From Stichopus chloronotus (lineage: Eukaryota > Echinodermata > Holothuroidea > Aspidochirotida > Stichopodidae): a stretch of 64,000 nt of DNA. The position numbers were made by a program, and so were the translations under genes. Each line of letters starts with the position of its first letter. Positions within the stretch are counted from its first letter, which is position 1. Under the pieces are notes generated by a model. It had not been told where the DNA came from and ran no database searches. It worked only from the letters and a program-made list of their open reading frames with translations. Shown in pieces: positions 57,240 to 64,000 of the stretch. The stretch spans positions 2,479,217 through 2,543,216 of the forward strand of contig CM037833.1 of assembly GCA_021234535.1 (NCBI GenBank), read 5' to 3'.

Positions 57240-58558
57240 CTCAATTCGCTTATAAGTATACAGTGATGTTCCCGGATTCACAATTAATCAGAGAGTGACC
57301 AATTTCTTATCATCTGTCTTGTATTTAAATCATTGTAAAGCGATGGAAGTTATCTCGATCTTTGGTTAAATGAGCAGAGAGAAAAAACATTGAACATCCC
57401 TTATTTCATTTCTAAGTCAGCATTAAAAACAGAAAAAAGCTAGCAAACCGTTGCAGACAACCAAAACTGCCGGCACCAAACAATAACAGCAAGAGCGATT
57501 ACGTAATACCCTGTGAGAAAGTTTTTGGTTCCAAATAATGATATCCTTCTTTCAAATTCCTTTAATGCTGTTTTTAGCAATACAAGAACTGTGTGAATTT
57601 ACTCTGTGACTTTTCAATGTGATGATTACAACGAACGTGTATCAATTTGTACTACAAAAAATGACTGTGAAATAAATAGAAAATACAAGAATGTTGGGGT
57701 TCTTTTTACACTGTTGCCCTCCGTGAAAAAAAAAGAAAATAAAAAACAGGGCCCTTCATTTCCTTCTTAAAGAAGTTATTGCTTTTTTTAAAGTACAAAT
57801 CCACTGAGTAAAGATGGAAATTTTTTCAAAGGGGAGGGGAAGTCCTCTCTCATTAGACCCCCCATAAAGGTCAGCCAAACTCCAACATTGATGAGATCCC
57901 CTTGGTTACTTTGGCCACGGGCCTGCTGTAAGGGGACAGATCATCTGGATGAGGATATACGTGATTATGTTTGCTATGCCAGGCTTTAACTGCTTGAACA
58001 GACTGGTAACCAGGTGCATAACATGGTGCGTGTATACATTTACCCATGAGTTATTTTTGTGTACAAAATACCAAATATAGAAATTGCAAAAACAATAGCT
58101 CCCAGATGAAACAAATATACCGGATGTTGTCATGCTGCAGCCGCTGGCCGTCGTGACATTCTTTAAACGTATTTGTCTCTTGTACGTGCTGACTTTTATG
58201 TGAATTTCCTGCATCAGTGTTCGTGCAAAAATGTCATAATGTAGACAAGGATAGTAGCTCAACAGTAAAGGCAGGGACATCTGCCTGAATTATGCCGGAA
58301 GCAAGATGTCAGCTTACAACGTTCTCTACAATTACAAGAAACATTGGCCGAGTACTATCGCTCTGCACTGATCGCGAAGGTGCGTGATGCATTTGTCACT
58401 TTCCCTTTGGCTAAGATAATCTTTTTTCTTTCAACCATATTAGACCAAACATTATACAAGATCTGGGAGGCTGAAAGATAAAACACCGTTTAGATTTGTT
58501 TGGGGTATCGTTTCGTTTTTCTTTCACGAGTATCTTCTTTTTCAGTTTTCACTGTAAA
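57240..58558. other. Gene-free stretch upstream of chromo-P2X7-like gene
   Basis: It should contain the promoter of the minus-strand gene, but no clear TATA box or factor cluster is visible. A 124-codon minus-strand frame at 57906-58280 resembles nothing known. Confidence 0.4.
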
Positions 58559-58690
58559 CTTTTTAAGTGCATCAAAACGGCACAGAAACGAAAACACAAC
58601 TCAAACCGGCACAGGAAAAGCAAAAACGCGAACTATTTACACACTACCAAATGAAACAGAAAATTATGTTCCTTAAAGTAATAGAACCAC
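58559..58690 (+). repeat. Dispersed repeat, copy 2 of about 130 bp
   Basis: Partner of 15590-15724, same strand, with the shared words GGCACAGAAACGA, AAAGCAAAAACGCGAACTAT and GTTCCTTA. The 35-bp block that follows copy 1 is absent here. Confidence 0.75.
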
Positions 58691-59613
58691 ACGTTATAAG
58701 CGATTAGTGAAATCAATGACAGCTATCTGGATGTTTCATGCAGTTTGTGCACCGCGTGTGTTCTTTGACACTAATGAACAGGACACACACGAGCGCGTGA
58801 ACGGGGAGTATGGCAAACTGACAGAACAGCGCGTGGCTTTAGAACTCCCGCTGAGTGCTAGCATCGAAGCATGATCGAAGGTCGAGCAGGTAAAAAAAAG
58901 CGAGATCAGTGAGTTCTGTTGGATCGTCCTCTCATTCTACTGCTAGGTGTAGAAGACATAACAATTAGGCTCCTCTGAAGGCTCGGACGTGACACTTGCA
59001 TGCTAACACGAACAAAGTTTTCTAACGTTGATAGTCTTTGTGTTGGCCACTAGGCTGCCTATTGTTGTCTTTGTTGAGTATTTCAATACATGTAGACCTA
59101 AATTCTGCATTACTTGCCACAAGCAGCTGATGCACAACAGGTTACGTACGGCGCACTGCACGTGTACCGTACGTACAGAATCCACTGAAGCAGCGCGGCG
59201 ATCACATTTCAGGGTGATCATTATACAAAATTACTGTAGAGCATAGTCTACAACATTGTGGGACAAGATGCGCAGTGTCGGCTGGTGCGTGTATGTTCAT
59301 TAATACTGTTGATTTACAGCATTAATATCATGTGCCCATGTTCGTTCATAGGTGTTGTGAACTCAGCATGTCGGTCATTACTTTCCATGTTTTGGTCTGC
59401 CACTTGCGGACCATGGGAATACATGGAAGTAATTTTAGTGAGCAGTGGTATATTTTTAGGACGCTGGCGGACTAGCGGACCGCGAATTTCCAACCCTAGT
59501 GATACAGTGCAGACCTACTGAATATAGTCTTGAGCCTATAGACTTGTGTAGCTTTGATACTTCCAAGGTTAATGGTACTAATTAAGGGTGGCCTGTAGGC
59601 CTAGGTGGAAAGA
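58691..59613. other. Gene-free stretch
   Basis: No exon, RNA gene or known repeat recognised. Confidence 0.4.
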
Positions 59614-59648
59614 CCTTGGTGTCTCTTCCCACTGGGAAGACACCAAGG
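59614..59648. repeat. Hairpin
   Basis: CCTTGGTGTCTCTTCCC and GGGAAGACACCAAGG pair as a 15-bp stem with a two-base bulge and a 3-base loop. It is 90 bases beyond the stop of the THAP reading frame on the other strand. Confidence 0.65.
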
Positions 59649-59739
59649 AAAGGGTCTCTAAGAGGCTACGATACTCTGTAAGAAACGATAATGCCTTAAA
59701 TGGACATAAATGTAAAAATAACAAGAAGCCATTTTACCA

Positions 59740-59961
59740 CTAGTGTTTCAACGACGATGTGTAAGGAACTCTCTCCCAATCTTTGAATTCTGTCCTCTCA
59801 GATCGGCTTATGGCGCTGAGCCAACGGTGTCTCCTTTCCTGAGAAAGTTTTCGTGTATTTTCTCCCTCATTTGCTACAGCTTTCGGGATTGTAAGAAACT
59901 TAAGTTCTGCGTCTCTGTTTGAACGCTTACTGCATCCTATTACAACACAAAAGTTCACCAT
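59740..59961 (-). pseudogene. THAP-domain start exon
   Basis: ATG at 59961 begins MVNFCVVIGCSKRSNRD, then FLTIPKAVANEGENTRKLSQ and ERRHRWLSAISRSE. This is the N-terminal half of a THAP zinc finger: the first cysteine pair, the FLTIP loop and the conserved Trp of RRHRW. THAP fingers bind DNA and occur in host regulators and in P-element-, Kolobok- and other transposase-related proteins. The second half (CS.HF, AVPTIF) is not in frame. After KDWERV the frame gives VPYTSSLKH and a stop, while another frame shows TSGKMA, reminiscent of HF.SGK. It is either a broken copy or an exon with an unrecognised donor. A hydrophobic membrane segment is absent. Confidence 0.6.
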
Positions 59962-60148
59962 TTTATCACGATGTCCTGTCAGTTTTTACGACCAGACGAC
60001 AACTAGGTGTAACGATAGTGTGCGTACCATGCCAGCAGTGTACGCGATGAGCTGCGTAGCTAGACTGTCATGTGTGTATCCTGTGGCCTCCAGCTAGCTG
60101 TCAACCAAAATGGCACTGAGCGAGCAAACAGCGAAGGATGTAAACAAA

Positions 60149-60167
60149 TGACGTAGGTGTGACGTAA
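60149..60167 (+). promoter_or_regulatory. Paired TGACGTA sites between divergent THAP exons
   Basis: TGACGTAG at 60149-60156 and TGACGTAA at 60160-60167 are 11 bases apart, one helical turn, in the 650-base gap between oppositely oriented THAP starts. ATF/CREB-type cores are the obvious reading; bidirectional promoter use is inference. Confidence 0.35.
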
Positions 60168-60197
60168 TATTGCATAACACAAACATGACACCAGCCT

Positions 60198-60268
60198 CAC
60201 TGCTGGCAGTAATACTGAACGCAGCTGAACCGTACTGGTCTGGTTTGTTGTATTGATACAGTAGCTCG
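60198..60268 (+). repeat. Dispersed 70-bp repeat, copy 2
   Basis: It matches 25495-25565. Here it lies just after the paired TGACGTA sites and before the plus-strand THAP exon. Confidence 0.75.
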
Positions 60269-60610
60269 GAAGACGAAAGTTGCGAACAAAGAGGTCCGTA
60301 TTTGTTTACCTTCCTCTAAAAACCTCTACAGCCTCAGTATCAGCTTAATCCCTTCAAGTTTCACTGAACGAGAGTACTTTAAATATCGGCTCCTAAAGCC
60401 GTACCACAGTGTGTACTGGTTGCGCCATTGATTGCGAAATCGGGTTGACATTCCACACTCATGAAATCAGAGCAGAACAACCCTCTCTGTAGGACTTCAG
60501 CGAAAACTTTGCGGTGGCACTTACATAGTACAACACTTGGGGCGACGATATGTTGATGAGTATGCATAGTCAGACACGTTACCGAAGACACACAAGTTAC
60601 AGTTGACACA

Positions 60611-60923
60611 ATGCCATACTGCAAGGCGTTCGGTTGCAATACGCACTCCTCCAGGGTAAGAAAATCGCTCTTCAGATTTCCAAACCCACGAAAGAAAAGA
60701 AACCAGAGCGCTCTTCAAGCGATGGGCAGCTGCTGATGCTGCTGCGAGGATAATTTTACGTCAGAGTGCTCTGACGAAGACAAGCAGGCCAAAATGTTGG
60801 GGTACAGCAGCAAGTTAAAGAGACTCAAGCCCGAGGCTGTTTTTACACATCGGTCATCGGTCGCAGCCGCCAAAACCGAGGGATTCGTCACTAAAGAGGC
60901 ATCGAAAGGCAGAATCAATAGAG
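60611..60923 (+). pseudogene. Second THAP-domain exon, frameshifted
   Basis: ATG at 60611 reads MPYCKAFGCNTHSSRVRKSL and then FRFPNP, a THAP start with its first cysteine pair. The next pieces continue in other frames: KETRALFKRW (conserved Trp region), DKQAKMLGYSSKLKRLKPEA and V, followed directly by FTH where the usual AVPTIF motif would be expected; about three codons seem to be missing there. The tail GFVTKEASKGRINR ends at a donor-like AGAG|GTAAAA at 60923. All expected THAP segments are present in order but in at least three frames. It is a relic or base-level error hits it. It points away from the THAP exon at 59961. Confidence 0.6.
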
Positions 60924-61130
60924 GTAAAAAATGTGTTCTAGGCCTAACCTGTAATTAAGTCAATAAGGCCTAACCTCGCCATGCAACAGCCCGATTTAGC
61001 CACAACTTTGTCCAAAGGTATGCCTGCGTAGTTCCATGCCTTCAGTTACATCGTTGCGGTATGGAAGGTGACGGCCTTTAGCATTAGCCATTACATGTTG
61101 CCCGAATTATTGGCCTAAGCTGGCCCTAAG

Positions 61131-61237
61131 CCTGCAGCACAGGTCGTCCTAGCGTTAAGTATACACTATTACCTACCCCTATCATTAGGCTATAGGGATA
61201 GTGTATACTTAGCGCTAGGACGACCTGTGGCCTGCAG
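61131..61237. repeat. Long near-perfect inverted repeat
   Basis: Arm 61131-61169 and arm 61198-61237 pair over about 38 bases with one mismatch and a two-base indel (core AGGTCGTCCTAGCG against CGCTAGGACGACCT). An inner CCCTAT/ATAGGG pair extends the stem and leaves a small loop. It is non-coding. It could be a short foldback element or a hairpin RNA source. Confidence 0.8.
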
Positions 61238-62238
61238 TAAGATTGATTTTGAGAAAAGGTTAATTGTTGCAGAGATAATTCAGTCATTGTAACCAAATCT
61301 AGGCCTAATTGATTTCTGTCGATCTTTTTACCTCGTAAATGATGGTGATTGCTTCATTTAATGCACCAATGGAATGAAGTAACAAAGACATATAGTATGA
61401 TTAGGTTGTTTCAATGCAGTCATAAAGAACAATGGCTGTTTCCAAAGTAAACTAATTATTTCATCATTAATACCTATTGGGTTTGCTAGGCCTACTCAGG
61501 AAAATACAATCTGTCGCCTTAGAAAAAAAAACATGCTACATGTATAAGGAAAACATTAATGGTTGTGTTAGGCACAAATCTTGCTAAGGATATATGAAAG
61601 AGGAAAATTCAAGTAAAAGTTATTGGTTCCCTTTTATCGGTTTGTTAAGAGTAGATTTGCTTTTATTAACTTGGTGTCTAAATCTTTGCATTTCTCCTGC
61701 TCTGCCTACGTGAGTCACCACTAAAAATAGTAATTAATTGCAGTTACATTTATCTGACTAAAGGTATATTTACAAAGGACAATGATTCTATTGTGTGCAA
61801 GGACTACTTGAGTATGTGGTCTGTCCTGCTAACAAGGTGTTTGTGGCTTCCTGTTTATCTTTGTGTCTCCCATTGACTAGCATGTCTGATTCTTTTAATC
61901 CTGCATTTAATTGTAAACAGTGTGAAGATAAATTTGTCATTCACCACACTAAGTTGCAACCACAAATCTGAATTTTAAATGCTTTGGACAAGTCCCAGGA
62001 CACATAAACATTGCTAACAGCTGTTCAGATATTTTTCCTTTATGTATGGCTAACACACATACCCGTAATGATATTTTTCTGTTTTGAACTGTTCTCTTTG
62101 CATATACTTCACTATCTGTAGATTTTCAGTTGTCGTAAAATTTTGGGCAAGGTACACTTTATCTGGATATAAAGTATGAATACTAACTTTTATGATCAGG
62201 TATTGGACTTATTTATCTGTTCTTTGTCTATTGTTTTT
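61238..62238. other. Gene-free stretch
   Basis: No exon or known repeat recognised. It would be intronic if 60611-60923 and 63387 onward belong to one transcription unit. Confidence 0.4.
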
Positions 62239-62928
62239 CTATGCGATGGTGATGTGTGTGTGCGTGTGTATGTGACGCCATTGCTTGTGGAATGCCCATA
62301 TGATATAGAAGGTCCCTATTGGTTTTGGTCAAGGTCAAGAACTGTGACTGATGTCATACTTGGTTTGTGAGTTGGATACGATATCTCTGTAAGGATAACT
62401 GTTGTTTTTGGTCAAGGTCATTTAGGTCATTAGAGGCCAAACTGTAATAGCCTTGTAAACAAAATATCTCCAGAAGGGTAACCATGACTGATGTTATTCT
62501 TGGTATGTGGGTTGGTAATAATGAGCAGAAGATCCCTATTGTTTTTTGGCAAGGTCAAACTGTAAAAACCCTTGTAAACACGATATCTTCATAAGGATAA
62601 CTGTTGTTTTTGGTCAAATGTCATTTGAGGTCACCAGTGGTCAAACTGTAAAAACCTTTTGAACACAATATCTCCAGAAGGGTAACTCTGACTTAAGTCA
62701 TACTTGGTGTGTGGATTGGTAACATTGATTAGGTTATCTCCCTATTGCTTTTGGTGGAAGTCAAATGTCATTTTTGGTAAAAAAAAAGTCATTTTGGGTT
62801 AAAGGCTTATTAATATGGTGTTTCAAGAAACATAACTGTAGTTGATCTCATACTTGTCGTGTGGATAATTCATGTTTGCTTTCATGTAACCATGTAGCAA
62901 GAAGTCACAAAGCCTTTTGGCTTTCTGT
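62239..62928 (+). mobile_element. HINE-like element, 5'-trimmed
   Basis: It begins CTATGCGATGGTGATGTGTG; the 5' hairpin is missing. Three to four units carry AACAAAATATCTCCAGAAGG, TGACTGATGTTATTCTTGG and GATCCCTATTGTTTTTTGGC words with AAGGTCA/AGGTCA sites (62325-62440, 62612-62645). The 3' end has GCAAGAAGTCACAAAGCC and the stem-loop AAAGCCTTTTGGCTTT at 62909-62924. Confidence 0.6.
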
Positions 62929-63386
62929 TTTTCTTATTCTGCTTCTTTCTTTGTGTAGTCATCAGTTTCTTTTTTTTCCTAGGAAGTGCAGCTACCAGCT
63001 AAGCCGTATAGGGTTTCTTAGTGCATTTACTTTCACACAGTTGGTTACCTGTGTGATCACATCTGAATTTTTTGTTGACAAATCAAACGAATGAAATGAG
63101 TTAAATAAATTCCATAAAGTGTGGGTTTGTCCTGATATCTAACATATTCCCCAAAATTTGATATTCAGCTCAGCATCCCGTTCAAGTTCTGCTGTAACGT
63201 CATACCTTAGCTGTGTGGTAAGTCAAAAGTATTAAAGTCTGCTCATCATTTATGACATATTTTCAAGAGAAAGTAATTATACTTCAGACTGACAAATGTA
63301 GTTTGACAGAATATGACAACTGGAAACATAAATGCAAGAGAAATTTCAGATATGAGTCAAGTACCAGACTGTGTTTGTTTTTACAG

Positions 63387-63964
63387 AAAAAGGTAAACCA
63401 CAATTTAGCCGGGACCCAAACAGAGTTAGATGTACAAGTTCAAGCTGTGGTTGAGTCAAAAGATGAGTCATGTCAGTTTCCTTCAGAACCAGATGTGATG
63501 GTAGGGCACAATTATGCACGGCTGGAAGATTAGTTTAAACCAATAGCTCCTCTGATACATGTATCATCATCGCCACTCGCAGATGAGGCTCCCATCAGTC
63601 TCCCACATCCAGCAAAATTGTCCACATCAAGCAGTGAAAATAATGAAAGTGGAAGCACACAGGGATGGAGTCAAGCCAAAATTATAAGCCTACTACACGT
63701 ACCAGTGGTAGTAGAGGGAGTAATGGTAGTGAGAGTATCACCAATGCTATTAGCAGTAGTAGTATTAGCAGTAGTAGCACTAGTAGTTCAGGTTGCATTA
63801 ATAGGAGTAACAGTGGTAGCAATGGAAGCGAAGATGATGGAAGGAGCACTGTTAATCCTCTCACCGAAAGTGAAGAAGGTGACATCAAAGATGGCAGTGA
63901 ATCATCATCCTCTCAGCAGCAGCAACAAAAGTTAAGATTCAAAGGATATTTTGCACATCAATGA
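63387..63964 (+). pseudogene. TQT-motif and Ser-rich exon-like segment
   Basis: A good acceptor (TTGTTTTTACAG, ending 63386) opens KKVNHNLAGTQTELDVQVQA, continuing to GHNYARLED and a TAG at 63531-63533. Beyond it the same frame reads FKPIAPLIHVSSSPLADE and LSTSSSENNESGSTQG without another early stop. Near 63690 a different frame continues with a Ser/Gly/Asn-rich stretch coded by AGT repeats and a QQQQQ run, ending GYFAHQ-stop at 63964. GTQTE-type motifs are frequent behind THAP fingers, and the upstream THAP relic is on the same strand 2.5 kb away, so they may be one gene. The link is inference and phases do not prove it. Confidence 0.35.
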
Positions 63965-64000
63965 AGATGTGGTAGTTGTATAGCAGAGGTACGAAACAAT

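Noticed and set aside
63682..63888. Leucine-rich minus-strand and valine-rich plus-strand frames
   Set aside because: They are alternative readings of the AGT/GGTAGT triplet repeat, not membrane proteins.
1..64000. CRISPR array, rRNA genes, prophage or operon structure
   Set aside because: No regularly spaced identical repeats, no rRNA core sequences and no bacterial gene organisation; splice-type signals throughout show eukaryotic DNA.

Overview
This is eukaryotic, intron-bearing, A+T-rich DNA with low coding density. The TE repertoire, the abundant TAGGCCTA-type words, the P2X7-like cysteine module and the THAP and BED transposase relatives all suggest a marine invertebrate deuterostome, most likely an echinoderm. 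That placement is inference. No rRNA, tRNA, CRISPR or operon-like gene group was seen. Nearly everything recognisable is a mobile element or a mobile-element-like gene, most of it damaged.

Layout. 1-4.8 kb: tandem repeats and one unidentified minus-strand terminal exon (1940-2233). 4.8-7.3 kb: the end of a pogo-type transposase, split by an inserted Helentron/HINE-like element. 10.9-11.9 kb: remnant of an integrase-core protein (minus). 16.1-20.1 kb: a hAT-like transposon with matching terminal inverted repeats, a 6-bp flanking duplication and a broken BED-hAT transposase. 20.9-21.8 kb: Ty1/copia RT/RNase H remnant. 22-35 kb: mostly non-coding with several HINE-like copies, MITE-like hairpins and one candidate exon (32.2-32.4 kb). 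35.7-45.9 kb: a five-exon Kolobok-like transposase gene whose exon phases all agree but whose last exon has two frameshifts and a stop. 48.2-50.1 kb: a Ty3/gypsy remnant with integrase upstream of reverse transcriptase (Gmr1-like order). 51.8-57.2 kb (minus): a three-exon gene joining a chromo-barrel/Tudor-knot-like exon to a P2X7-type zinc-binding cysteine module. 59.7-60.9 kb: two divergent THAP-domain start exons, the second clearly broken. 61-64 kb: a long inverted repeat, another HINE-like copy and a Ser-rich exon-like stretch.

The genes do not form one pathway. They are a layered pile of TEs plus three TE-like or possibly domesticated DNA/chromatin proteins: Kolobok-like, chromo-P2X7 and THAP. 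The strongest points for follow-up are the phase-consistent Kolobok-like gene, the chromo-barrel/P2X7 fusion, the INT-before-RT retroelement, and a dispersed repeat family that carries nuclear-receptor-type AGGTCA half-site arrays. Several lesions are single-base, so residual assembly error must be separated from true decay.
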